Part shown: positions 21,710-32,289 of the stretch, one piece after another
How positions within the stretch are numbered: the stretch's first letter is position 1
Layout: each line of letters opens with the position of its first letter
Assembly (NCBI GenBank): GCA_026018925.1
Contig: JAKSZU010000018.1
Span: 2,930,505 to 2,994,504 of the forward strand
DNA from: Tupaia tana
Taxonomy: Eukaryota > Chordata > Mammalia > Scandentia > Tupaiidae
DNA: 64,000 nt
Direction of reading: 5' to 3'
Translations under genes and position numbers: made by a program
Notes under the pieces: generated by a model
The model's database searches: none
Seen by the model: the letters and a program-made list of their open reading frames with translations, nothing else
What the model was told of the DNA's origin: nothing

Positions 21710-21875
21710 AGCCACGAGCTCTGAACAAGGCCTCCTCTCCCTCCCAGACCAGCCCCAACCCCGAGTGTGTGCTGGGCCGCAGGCTGGCCAATTCCCCCCG
21801 AAGAGTCCCCTTTGAATCTCCATGAAGCCGAATGCCCCTAAAAGACACTTGCGTCCCAGCCTCGGTCCTTCTCAG
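21710..21875. repeat. Paralogous block B of a dispersed pair
   Basis: Diverged copy of the block at 20386-20550 in the same orientation, about 1.3 kb away. The similarity fades out beyond both ends. Confidence 0.65.
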
Positions 21876-21921
21876 AAGTGCTGCGTTGCTTGTCCTACAC
21901 TCCAGAGCACGGCCCCCAACA

Positions 21922-21935
21922 CCCCCCCCCCCCGG
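21922..21935. repeat. Poly-C tract
   Basis: A run of about 12-14 C residues. Such runs are unstable and a common site of sequencing error. Confidence 0.85.
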
Positions 21936-22539
21936 GCATGCCGGCCCTCGGGGAGCTCCCTGCAGCTCCAACGCTCGGAAACGTCTCGAGGCTTTCCCGA
22001 CATGTAAGTGAAATGGGGACCCCGACATCCCCTGCCGGGAACCGAGGGCTGGTTGGCGGCCGGCTGGGGCCTCGGCGCAGCCTCCTGGGACTTTCTGAGG
22101 CCTGTCCTCACACCTCTCCTTCCCTGGGGCTGGGGCTGCCTTTGGCTACTCCCTAGGTGGCTCTCCCCAGGCGCCAGGACTACCCAGAGAAGCAGGAAGG
22201 AGTGTCTGGGTGTTGGAGCATGTACTGTGTGCCAGCAACTGTGCAGGGTCACTTTGCCCTGGTCACCTCGGGCTCTTCCCAAGCGGAGCCTGATACGAGG
22301 GTTCTAGTCCCCGGGGATCATCTGGCAGGCAGGAGTGGGCGGGGAGACGGGAAGAACCAGCCACTGCAGCGTCTCCGCGGGGCAAGTCCCTGGGCAGGGC
22401 AGGGTGGGGAGCACGTCCGAGGAGCCCCGACCCTCGTCCCGGGGCCATCCACCCTGAGGGCGAGGGTGCCAGGCAGCCGCCCGCTCCCTCCCATGGGCAC
22501 TTTGGGCTGAGTCTTTGACTGTTTCATGCACCAGCATTT
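21936..22539. other. GC-rich unique DNA, no gene recognised
   Basis: No repeat or exon was seen between the poly-C tract and the L1 nest. Confidence 0.35.
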
Positions 22540-22636
22540 TAAAGCACTGGGAAAAAAAGAAAGAAACAAAAAAAGCCCTTAATCTAGAATTCTATATCTA
22601 GTCTAAATCTCTTACAAAAATGAAGGCAAACTATTT

Positions 22637-23330
22637 ATTTTTGGAACCAACCTAAATGTCCACAAACTGATGAATGGATTGGAAAAGTGTGGTATATATA
22701 CTCTATGGAATACTACTCAGCCATAAAAAACAACAAGACCCTGGAATTTGATAGAAAGTGGTCAGATACGGAGGATATATTGCTGAGTGAAGTAAGCCAG
22801 GCTATGAAAGAAAGATATTGTATGTATCCACTCAATATATACCGACTATCAGCACTCTATAATAGAGAGCAAAAAATTGGAGGACATAAAAGCAGTGAAG
22901 GTACTTAATGAGAATAGGACAGTGTGGAATGGGGGAAGTGAAGAGAAGAGGATAGAGAAAGATAACAAGTGAACAATAGAGAGGCAGGACGTTAGTGAGA
23001 AACAGATATGGCTTATTACCTGTGGATGTTGACATGTATAGTATTCTCAACTGGATTTGTCTGAGAAGTATTTCATGATGGGCAAAGTATTTGTACAAGC
23101 AAAATGAGAAATAGCAATGAACTGTTTTAGAAAATAATTAGAATAATAGTAATAATGATTGGGGAAAACATAGAAAAGATATTGAATGTTAAAGTGGGGA
23201 GATTAATGTCTCTGTACTGACTGACAAGCATGGCATTCCCTTTTGAAAAAGCAATGTAATACACTGTAAAGTTATATGTAATTCAATGTAATATAAAGAA
23301 GAATATGATGATAATAAAAAAATTTTTAAA
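22637..23330 (+). mobile_element. Young 5'-truncated L1 3' end with 21-bp target duplication
   Basis: It begins within the L1 block containing CCTAAATGTCCACAAACTG, ATGGAATACTACTCAGCC and GTGAAGTAAGCCAGGC. It continues through a lineage-specific 3' UTR and ends in an A-rich tail after GATGATAATAAAAAA. A direct repeat containing AAAAATGAAGGCAAACTATT is exact at 22616-22636 and 23331-23351. The exact flanks and undecayed AT-rich sequence make this the youngest LINE insertion in the window. The short frame covering its start is the remnant ORF2 C-terminal region. Confidence 0.92.
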
Positions 23331-23352
23331 AAAAATGAAGGCAAACTATTTG

Positions 23353-23575
23353 TTTTAGGACTTTGAAATAAGTGTGGTCAAAGGGCACGTGCACTCCTGT
23401 AGAGAAAGTGAAAGCGCTCCCTCCGTGGGCCTGGCCACGCTGCGTCCCTCCTCCCCACCCGCCTTTCGGGATCCTGGGGAGCCCGCACATGCGCCTGCTG
23501 TGCTTCTCGGCACCAGGTCCGGGCTCCAGCTGCACGGTCGGTCATATGAGACCAGTCACGTTAACCACCACTTTG
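23353..23575 (-). mobile_element. Decayed tRNA-derived SINE
   Basis: Weak but ordered minus-strand similarity to the main SINE: GGGCACGTGCACTCCTG, GAGAAAGTG, then GGGATCCTGGGGAGCCC, then ATGAGACCAGTCACGTTAAC for the head. More diverged than its neighbour at 23597. Confidence 0.6.
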
Positions 23576-23596
23576 GGCTGACCTGGGGCTTTTTTT

Positions 23597-23860
23597 TTTT
23601 TTTTCTTAGGTTTTTGCAGACGGCATGCACTCACCAGAGAGAGACACGGATACAGTGAGACGGACAGTGAGAAGTCACCTCTCAGGGGACGGCCATGCCA
23701 CACTGCCGTCTCTTCCATCCTCCTCCTGGGACTCTGGGCACGCAAGCACACACGCCCTGTGTGATTTTCAAGCTTCTGGGTCCAGGACTGAAACTACAGT
23801 CTACCCTGTGGGAGCTCAGCGTTCAGCACTTAACCACTGTGCCACCTGCTAGCCTCTTAG
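23597..23860 (-). mobile_element. tRNA-derived SINE, full length, with target-site duplication
   Basis: A minus-strand copy with an oligo-T tail complement, GGACGGCCATGCCACACTGC in the body and CTTAACCACTGTGCCACC at the head. The flanks GACCTGGGGCTTTTTTT (23580-23596) and GACTTGGGGGTTTTTTT (23861-23877) form a target duplication with two differences. Confidence 0.88.
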
Positions 23861-24150
23861 GACTTGGGGGTTTTTTTTGTTTGTTTGTTTTTTTAACAAA
23901 CAGAAGTTGAGAAAAATTTATTACCTGTGGACTTGAACTACAAGAGATGCCCAAAGAAATTCTTCAAGTAAAAGAAAAATGATACTTTGTGGGGATTTGG
24001 AAGGAACTGGAGTACAGAAATGGGACGTATATAAGTAAACACCAAACGTTCTTCTCTAATTTGTGAAAAGAAAAAGTTTAAAGCTAATTAGTTTACAGTC
24101 ATTTTAAACACAATGTCTTGAGGATTTTATAACATGCAAGAGATAGATAA

Positions 24151-24680
24151 GCCGTCAGTATTGCCAAACATGGCAGGGGGCGGACGCCATGCTGAAGTCC
24201 TCATACTGCTTAGGAAACGCATTGTCACCCGCAGGCCGTGGGCGGTGAGACGCCCGCACGGCAGAGTAAGGAGCCCCTCTAAGAACGTGAGTGTGTCTCC
24301 CCAAGGGAGAGACAATGGGATGAAAAAAGCCAATAATGTGGGGCAGAGACAGACCAGGTGGGACAGATGCATCCATCCTCCAAATCGGTTTCAGCACAGG
24401 ACAACTGCCTGCGACGGTCTGCGTGGCAAATACGTCCTTGCTGTCTTTCTCAGAGCCTCTCAATAGCTCTCTTCTCCTTTCCCGGCACCCCCAGTTTCTC
24501 GGGCCTCCTACATGCTCTCGAGCCTGAAAACAACACCCTGTTAGCGATGAGCGCACCCGGCACCCAGACATTGGCTTCTGACACCACGCTCCAGTGAAAG
24601 GAGCTGGGGCTTCCAGGGAAATGGGTGACTGAGGGCTGAGCTCGGGGTGCCTTACAGTGCCAGAAAGGGAGGACGTGTAC
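24151..24680. other. Unique DNA, no gene recognised
   Basis: No repeat or exon was identified. Confidence 0.35.
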
Positions 24681-24718
24681 ACGCGCACACACACGCACAC
24701 GCATGCACTCACGTGACG
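24681..24718. repeat. Short CA/CG simple repeat
   Basis: ACGCGCACACACACGCACAC and the following bases; alternating purine-pyrimidine. Confidence 0.75.
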
Positions 24719-24756
24719 ATGGATGTATGTCAGGGACACGAGAGTCAAGGGAAAGC

Positions 24757-25013
24757 GGTCCTAGGCCAGCCAGTGGCATGGGGACGAGGGTGTCACCCCG
24801 TGTCCCACAGGGCCAACTGCACAGTTCCAGTCCTGACCCGGGCAGCCTAAAGCACATGGTAAGCCCTCGTGTGTACGTGCCCGGAGTCCCAGAGGAGGGA
24901 TGGAGGGCGGGCTGTGACTGGCCCGTGCCCGTGCGGGCAGGCTGCTTTCTCACCCGTCCACACCCCCCCAGCAAGCACCATGCCCTGCAGCAAATTCAAA
25001 AGGAGAAGGAGGA
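24757..25013 (+). mobile_element. Decayed tRNA-derived SINE
   Basis: Forward copy in order: GGCCAGCCAGTGGCATGG (head), GGCCAACTGCACAGTTCC then AGTCCTGACCCGGGCAGC (B-box region), AAAGCACATGG, CCGGAGTCCCAGAGGAGGG, then TTTCTCACC and AGCAAGCACCATGCCCTGC before an A-rich remnant. Heavily GC-drifted in the body. Confidence 0.75.
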
Positions 25014-26323
25014 GCTCCTGGTCCTTAAAGACAGAGCGGTGTGAGCAACGGGGTAAACAAGGCGTTAGATCAGAACCCAGAGGGTAAAACAAATACCCGT
25101 TACTCCACAGAGACACAACTAAGTGACTAGTTGAATAAATAAAGAATGGGGTGAGAAGACAAGTCCACCGTGCAGACAAGCTCCGAATCATTCATGTAGA
25201 CACACGCGTAGAGGGGGTGCGGGGCGTGGAGACACGCTTCCGGAGGGTGCAGCACGGTGAGGGGAGGCGGGGAAGCCCGGCCACGTGGTCGCGATTGGTG
25301 CCAGCGGTGACAAGCCGCGTCAGTGCATGACACCCTGATACCAGAGGCCGTACCTCAGGCCTTCTCTGAGCAGTATTAATAGTAATTCCTAACCGACTGT
25401 GAGGAAAATGTCCAACGGGCCATCCCGTAAGGCACCTGAACTTTTCAGAACTCTCCGTGTCATCAAAACGAGGAGTTTGAGAAACGGTCCCAGCCCAGAG
25501 GCGCCGAAGGAGACAGGGTGACGGCCGCGTGGAACCCGGAGCGAGGACGTGGGGCACTGAGGACTCCGAGGGCGGGGACTGTGGTCGGAGGTGGTGTTTC
25601 CACGGTGCGTCGCTGATGGCGACACGTGGGCCCCACTGCGTAGCACGTTGAGAACCGAGGACGCGGGGTGCGTGGCCCTCCCAGCCCTGCTCCTGCAGTG
25701 GGTGAAGGCGGCCGCAGGAAGCCCAGAAGAACTCGGGAGTCCTGGCTCCTCTGCCTGGAGGCCTGCCCACCCCTGAACCGGCCGCTACGCGGCGTGAGCC
25801 CCACGCGCACTCCCTGCTTCCCCGACAGCGCTCACGGCGGGCCGGGCCACGGCGGGCACACTGGCGCCGTCTGCACGGAAGACAGTCCCCGCCCGTCACG
25901 GTAGGATGGGTTGGGTTTGCTTTGGCCGGGACATGGCAGGCATGGTGAGCGAAGGCGTGGCGCGCGTGTGCGTGTCGGGCTCCCCCCCCGTTCTGTCTTC
26001 GGCTATGAAGAGAACCCCCCATCTTGCCTTGCCCATAGCCAGGGCCTCGCACAGCCGGGTCCACCCCAGACCAGACAGGCCGCAATGTCTTCACCCCCAC
26101 CTTGGCGGACGTGCGAGCACAGCCAAAGCGTGTCCCCTTCTCTTCAAGCTCACTCGGCGAGACGTCGGGTGCCCGCTCTGCGTCTAGGCGTGCGGTGCTG
26201 TGTCCGGTCCTGCCGGCCCCTCCGTGTTGGGGACAGCGTCTGTCCTCAGAAAGCGAGGCGGAGCCCTGCACAGGAAGGAAAGCCAGTGTGCCCACTCGCC
26301 TCACTGTGGCCCTGCAGTCGGGC
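25014..26323. other. CpG-dense DNA, possible CpG island at about 25490-25880
   Basis: From about 25490 to 25880 CpG is very frequent (GCGCCGAAGG, GGTGACGGCCGCGTGG, CGGCCGCTACGCGGCGTGAG). A minus-strand frame of almost 500 codons spans 25192-26679. It enters the adjacent 57-bp repeat and has no domain, so I do not call it a gene. Whether this is a promoter island cannot be judged without expression data. Confidence 0.35.
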
Positions 26324-27015
26324 CTGGCTCCCAGCACACGGACCGTCTCCTCAGGAGTGGGGTGCGCCTCGCTGTCATGGCCCCGTCCCGGCACATGGAC
26401 CGTCTCCTCAGGAGTGGGGTGCTCCTCGCTGTCATGGCCCCGTCCCGGCACACGGACCGTCTCCACAGGAGTGGGGTGCGCCTCACTGTCATGGCCCCGT
26501 CCCGGCACACGGACCGTCTCCACAGGAGTGGGGTGCGCCTCGCTGTCATGGCCCCGTCCCGGCACACGGACCGTCTCCACAGGAGTGGGGTGCGCCTCGC
26601 TGTCATGGCCCCGTCCCGGCACACGGACCGTCTCCACAGGAGTGGGGTGCTCCTCGCTGTCATGGCCCCGTCCCGGCACACGGACCGTCTCCTCAGGAGT
26701 GGGGTGCTCCTCGCTGTCATGGCCTCAGTCATGGCCCCGTCCCGGCACACGGACCGTCTCCACAGGAGTGGGGTGCTCCTCGCTGTCATGGCCCCGTCCC
26801 GGCACACGGACCGTCTCCTCAGGAGTGGGGTGCTCCTCGCTGTCATGGCCCCGTCCCGGCACACGGACCGTCTCCTCAGGAGTGGGGTGCTCCTCGCTGT
26901 CATGGCCCCGTCCCGGCACACGGACCGTCTCCTCAGGAGTGGGGTGCTCCTCGCTGTCATGGCCCCGTCCCAGCACACGGACCGTCTCCACAGGAGCTGG
27001 GCGCTCCTCGCTGTC
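26324..27015. repeat. 57-bp minisatellite, about 12 copies
   Basis: Units start with ATGGCCCCGTCCCGGCACAC at 26377, 26434, 26491, 26548, 26605, 26662, 26731, 26788, 26845, 26902 and 26959, with a partial copy before the first. Spacing is exactly 57 except for one 12-base insertion (GCCTCAGTC plus ATG) at 26719-26730. Variants are phased: GTGCGCC predominates in the first half and GTGCTCC in the second, and CTCCACAGG and CTCCTCAGG types occur in runs. Since 57 is 19 codons and the insertion is 12, several frames on both strands stay open throughout. The resulting 300-codon frames are not evidence of a protein. Confidence 0.97.
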
Positions 27016-27055
27016 ATTGCTTTTGAGGCTTGGCCACCGGGCGACCCCTGTCTGT

Positions 27056-27072
27056 CCCCCCCCCCCCCCCCC
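27056..27072. repeat. Poly-C tract of 17
   Basis: An uninterrupted run of C just beyond the 57-bp array. Confidence 0.9.
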
Positions 27073-30000
27073 GAGCTGTCCTGATGCCTGATCCTGACAC
27101 AGGGTTTCATCCCCTTGCGCACGGCAGCTGTCCCACGGCCCAAGTCGCGTCTCGAGGACAGTCTCCCAGTGAGACAACACAGGGCCACAAGCGAGGGAGT
27201 GGGGACAGAGGTCGGGGAGCGAGACACCCAACACGGAGCGTGGGTGAGCGGGTCACTGGGTCCCCACGGGGGCCCCCAGGAACCACGTGAAGCACTTCTC
27301 AGCTGTGTCGCTGGGCGGGCACCTGTGGTGTTTGCTTGCGTCCTGGGGCACGGCGTCTCAGTCACCCTGGCTGTCCTGTGTGCCAGCAGGAGCCCTCCCC
27401 CCGCGGGTCAGTGCCGTCAGGGAGCGGGGACAGACGCGGAGGCCTGAAGCAGGATGAGATCACGGTGCCCTGGCTCTGCCCCGCCCAGATGGAGTGGACC
27501 CCAAGACAAGCGGGGGCTGGCGGGCGGCGCCCACCTGTGCAGACACCTGCCCTCCCCGGCCTACACAGCACGCTCCCTGCTGGCCCTGGCTGGGCTCCCC
27601 CTCAGGAGGGGGCGGCATAGGGAGGGCGGGTGTGGCCCACGGCGTGTAACGTGGGGCCCACAAGCCTGATTCCAGCCCAGTGGGGTGTGGCTGCCCTCCC
27701 ACCTGTCTGCGGGGACCCTGAGGGCCACCAGTCCCTGGCTGGGACCCCGGTAACCTCAGCTTTGTTGACAGCACGCCCTGCGCCCTGCCCCGCCGAGCTC
27801 CTCGGGCACTGCTTACGGAGGAGCTCGCCACAGTAAGCCCAGAGCCACGGAAATTTCCAGAGGCTGCCAACACGGGCCCCGCTCTGAGGGACGCATGCCG
27901 GACTGGCCGTGCTCTGGAGTGGGCCTGGCCCTCGTGTGCAATGAGGGGAGGAGGAGGCCCACAGAGGAAAACACAATTTTGCAAAAAAATGCCACAAGAG
28001 CTTTGTCAGGGGATGCCAGCCCACGTGATTGGTGCCCGGGGGACAGAGGAGGCAGCCCTGAGTCCTCCTGGGGCATCGCTAACTGCTCCTCTGACCGCAG
28101 TGAAGGGGGAGCAAAGAGCTTGTGGGCTGGGCACCCGGCGCGACCGCAGCCAGGCGGTGAGGGTGACTCCAGGACAGACGCTGATTAAACTGCTTATGGT
28201 TTTGGCTTCGAACCCACAGAGCTCAGGGCGAAAGAGAAGGATCTAAGCGCCAGGCCTTGTGGAACCTTACACAGGGATCCGAAGGCTGTGGCAGGGTCCG
28301 CCCGTCCCACGCGCCATCTGTCCTCACCGCCTGGGGCCTCGAGGCCAGTGATGCCGTGGGTAAAGGCTGGCCCTCGGGAACGGTGAGGCCTGGGTGCCAA
28401 TCCCTGTTCTGTTACCAACACGGTGGTGACAGCATCAGTCCCCAGGCTGCTAGACAGCACTCCACACACCAGTGGGGAGGAGCCGCTTAGCCTCAGCGGC
28501 CCAGAGTCTCGGTGCCAGACCCAGACACCGCGGGCCCGTACCTGCCGACTCCAGCGGCCGAGCTGCCCCACCGGCCCTCGCACTCCCTGGCTTGCAGCCA
28601 CCGCTCGGGTCTCTCCCTGCATCTCCTCAGGGATCTCCCCGCTGCCATGTCTGTGTCCGGTCCCAGGGTGTCCCCCAGTCACAGGGACATCAGCCACAGG
28701 GCAGGGCCCACTCTGCCCAGTCATGCCGGCAGGGGCGGGCCAAAGCCGGCCTGGGCTGAGCACGAAAAGGTGTTGAGGAGGGAGCCGTCCAGCCCCAGAG
28801 CTGGTCAGCAGTGGGTGCTCTTCGAACCCTGCCGGGCCCCGCAGCCCTCTGCCCGCTCGTCTATAGTGACAGGCGCCCTTTGGTCTCTTCCCCGCACGAC
28901 AGCACACCCCACCTGAAGGAGGGCTGTGACTGCAGTGAGGGCCACGAGCCCAGCCCAGGGGAGCCCTGGCACGCCCTCCGCGTCTCCACGCCCAGCCCTG
29001 CGCTCTGGGTGTGCTGTGCTCACGAATGCCCCGTCCCACCCTCCAGAGCGTGGGTGACTGGGGAGGCGGTCGCGGATCCACCGCCCTGAGGAGCCGGAAC
29101 TGCCCGTGGGGTCAGGCGTCTGGAGGCCAAGGAAAAGCGTTCTCAACAGCACGGGTGTGGGAGCCAGCCGGTCTTACTGAGCAGAAGGCTGGGGGAGGGA
29201 CAGCTTCCCAGGACCCCGCGCACCCGCCTGGTGGCCGGCCCCCACCTCCCACCCCAGCACACCTCCCAGCTTCTACCGAAAACCCACCCCAACACCTCCT
29301 GGCATTTTCTTTTAATATCTCATCTTTAGATTCGTTCCTTGAACATCCTCTGGACTCCAAATTTCCTCCAAAAGCAATATTCCTTGTGGGGGCCATCTTT
29401 GGAGAAGTCACCAAATGTTCTAGACATTCCACTAGGGATGAAAATCACGAGTCCCTGAGAACTCGCCGTCCAGCCTAGGACCTAGTTCCCCATGCACGCT
29501 CTTCCCTCCTCTGCCCAGGAGCCGCTCCCTGGACCCGGGCTCGTCCGCACCGTCTTCAGTGCCGACACTCGGGACCTGCCCGGCCCGCGCTGTGGTCTCA
29601 GCGCACGTGTGCAATGCCCGCACCCTGCACAATCTCCTCACTGCTTCGGCGGGCGTGCTCGGGGCCTGCTGCTACCGGCCCCGTCTAAGCGCCGTCCCGC
29701 ACACGTCCCGCGTCTGTCCCTTCGTCCCCCTTTGCTTCTGCGCCGGGCGACGACGATGCTGCCGTGAGTGTCCCCGACACGCCCCCGTGAGCGCGGGGTC
29801 CCCCAGCACCTGCAGCGTGGGCCTCTCTGCTCTCTCGCACCGCTTGGCTTCAGCCTGTCCCTGCTCCCCAGAACACCGTCCCTTACCCTCCCGGAAAGCC
29901 GCTTCCCCCAGAACGCGCCCTCCGCGGGGAGAGCCCTGCCCCCCCCACCCCGCTATGGCGACGCACACACATGAACGGGTGTGAGCAAGGACTGAGCGAG

Positions 30001-31284
30001 CACGGAGACGGGCGAGCAGGTCTGGGGGAGTCAGAACAGGGGTCCCCAAGGACAGGTGACCGGACGGAGGGCGGCAGGGCGTTGGAGCGGCTGCCTCTCT
30101 GAAGGTGGTATCTGAATTCCAGTAAGCTCTTGAGGAGGCGCTCGGCACCGAAGTCCCGAGGAAAGCGGGCCCAACTGCAGTGAGCGTGACCCAGACCCAG
30201 CGTGACAAGGACGAGAGCGACAGGGAACAGTGCTGGAAAAGCGAGGCCAGTCGCGGTGCCCGGCGGACAGAGGCCCTGGCCAGCACGTGGGAGTGGTCTG
30301 GCGGAGTCTCGGGGCCGGAACAGAAGCGTCACTTGGACCAGCCACACCCCGGGCGTACACCGGGACTGGAGCGGTGTCCCACACGAACCCGTGGCCAGGC
30401 CCCAGCCCTGTCAGACCACCCAGCAGCCATGACCGCAGGAAAGCCCGAGCAAAACCGACTCCTGAGGACGGTGCGGCCCTCAGCCGCGGAGTGGGGTGAG
30501 GCCGTGGTGCGGGTGGACCTCGAAACGCACTGCTAGCCCGAGGGGGCCAAGCACGGGGGCCCACGACGGCGATCATTGCCAGGGAGCACCGGCACACGCA
30601 GCCAGGACGGGGCGGTGGAAGGGGCGGCAGAGCGGCTACCACTGGGCCCCTGATCCCGCCAGCTGCTCGGGACCCAGTGAGGCTGCACCCTGGGGTGAGA
30701 GCCTGGGAGGCAGCGGTGGGTTCAGGGCGCCAAACTGGCCCTGGGCGTTGGGGATGCGGCTGAGAGGAGCTCCAGTCCTATTAAGCTGCTTGCTCCAGGG
30801 CGGAGCTGACGCCGCTGGGCCGGGCCGCGCAGCGAGGAGCCGTCTAGGACAGCCAGGGAGCCCACAGAGAAGGCAGTGCACTGAGCAGGCCGGGGTGCTG
30901 CACCGGGGTCTACCCGGCGCTCTCCCACCAACCCCCGCCTCTGCTTAGAGGAAAAAACTCCTTGGACAGGATCCATCTCTGACTCGCTTGCTGTGTCTGA
31001 GGCCCAGACACACGCTGTTTAGACAGCCTGCTTCGGTGGGTGGTCAGGCCCGGAGTCCCGCGCAGCGTTTACAGAAGGCCCTGGCACAAATGAACTGTTG
31101 ACGACCAACTGGAAGGGGCTCAGTGAAACCACAACACGTAAAATGTGAACAGGGGTCCCTTTCCGGGGGGGTGGGGAGAAGAAAGGAAAGCGAGGCCCGC
31201 TCGGAAGGAATCAGCAACCACAGCAAGGCCACGCACAGAAGTCTGGCCCCCGAACACGTGCAGGCCAGCCCCCTCCCCGGCACA
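27073..31284. other. 4.2 kb GC-rich DNA, no gene recognised
   Basis: CpG-rich with many overlapping open frames of 60-295 codons, none with a recognisable domain or consistent exon structure. The block at 29285-29460 is AT-richer (CATTTTCTTTTAATATCTC) and may be an unassigned old repeat. Very CpG-dense stretches lie around 29500-29960. Confidence 0.35.
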
Positions 31285-31400
31285 CACGGCTTTTCAAAAA
31301 TTTCATAGATTTAAATAGTTTTTCTGCATCAAATACAAGAAACAGACCGACGTTCTCTCCTGCCCTGTTATGTGGCAGGCTAATATTTGGCCATTTACGC
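31285..31400. other. AT-rich island, candidate conserved non-coding element
   Basis: About 115 bases (TTCATAGATTTAAATAG, GCATCAAATACAAG, GGCTAATATTTGGCCATTTA) interrupt very GC-rich DNA and match no repeat I know. Confidence 0.3.
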
Positions 31401-32289
31401 CCCATTGCAGACCGTTTCTGGGAGAGCGCGGCCCCTTCCAGGCTGGTGGCCGCCCGCCCGGCTGCCCTCGCCCACCTTGTCCTCCAGCGCCGCACAGCGA
31501 GGTCTGTGCAAACAAGAGCCCCTGCCCCTCTGGTCCGGGAACAAAGCCTTTGCGAGTGTGAGCCTGGCCCTAGCTGCATAGACGTGGGTGCCAGGCGGCA
31601 GGAACCTTGTTTACTGTTCTCGCGAGAAAATGAGTTTGACGACCCTGGAGGGTAGCCCCTCCCTCCCCAGTGCTTTCTCCCCCAAAGTCAGCACAACTAA
31701 GTCATTGGGGGGAGGGGGCTTTTGTTTCTTCTTCTACTCTCATGTGGACCCTAAGCAACCTACACCATTGTCTTGCATTTAAAGAGATATTAAAAGATGT
31801 ATGGACATTTCCTTTTTATAGCCTGAAGTCTCTCTTTCGAGTTGTGGGTATAGATACAAAGTGTTCTGTTAAATAAGGCTTGCTGCTACTCTGTGTTCCT
31901 GTTCTACTGAACGACTTCGGTACTGTGTCCAGTTCCAGCCACTGAATGAACTTGATAGTTTGCCTCCCTGGGGCCTCAGAGTAGGAGCTGCTAGACACAG
32001 AGAGCGCGGCCGTTACTTTGTAGCAGGGAGAATGCCCCCTCTACATGCCTGCTCGTCACACGTCACACATGCACCTGCAGAACTTTCTCCAGGAAAGGGA
32101 CTTAGTGGGTCCCTTTGACTGGCTTTTGCCAAACTGCTGTGTGCAGAGGGTGCACTGAGACACATACTCAGCATACTTGTGAAATCTGGTGTCACCGCAC
32201 TTTTAAAGTTTGTCAACAAGGTGAGCCTGGGAAATATATCTCATTGTTCAAATGTCATTTCCTGGCTGTGGGGGAGAATTCGCACCTTT
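31401..32289. other. Unique DNA, AT-richer at 31690-31960
   Basis: The AT-richer half contains AAGAGATATTAAAAGATG, a possible AATAAGG-type signal near 31872, and no coding similarity. It could be an LTR-type fossil or unique DNA; undecided. Confidence 0.3.

Larger units (their letters stand above)
22540..24150 (+). mobile_element. Old L1 3' region, split by a younger L1 tail and two SINEs
   Basis: Forward L1 sequence occurs in three pieces that read in consensus order. They are 22540-22636 (TAGAATTCTATATCTAG, then CTTACAAAAATGAAGGC), about 23331-23352, and 23878-24150 (ACAAACAGAAGTTGAGAAAA, CTACAAGAGATGCCCAAAG, TTCTTCAAGTAAAAG, AATGATACTTTG, then ATGTCTTGAGGATTTTATAA). The intervening DNA is explained by three later insertions. 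The copy is AT-rich and inactive. Confidence 0.75.

Noticed and set aside
25192-26679. Minus-strand open frame of almost 500 codons
   Set aside because: Its N-terminal part is the 57-bp repeat, which is open in most frames. The rest is Arg/Pro/Gly-rich sequence from CpG-dense DNA with no domain and competing long frames on the other strand.
26301-27365. Minus-strand 354-codon and plus-strand 294-371-codon repeat frames
   Set aside because: All are readings of the same 57-bp array in different frames. Simultaneous openness follows from unit length being a multiple of 3.
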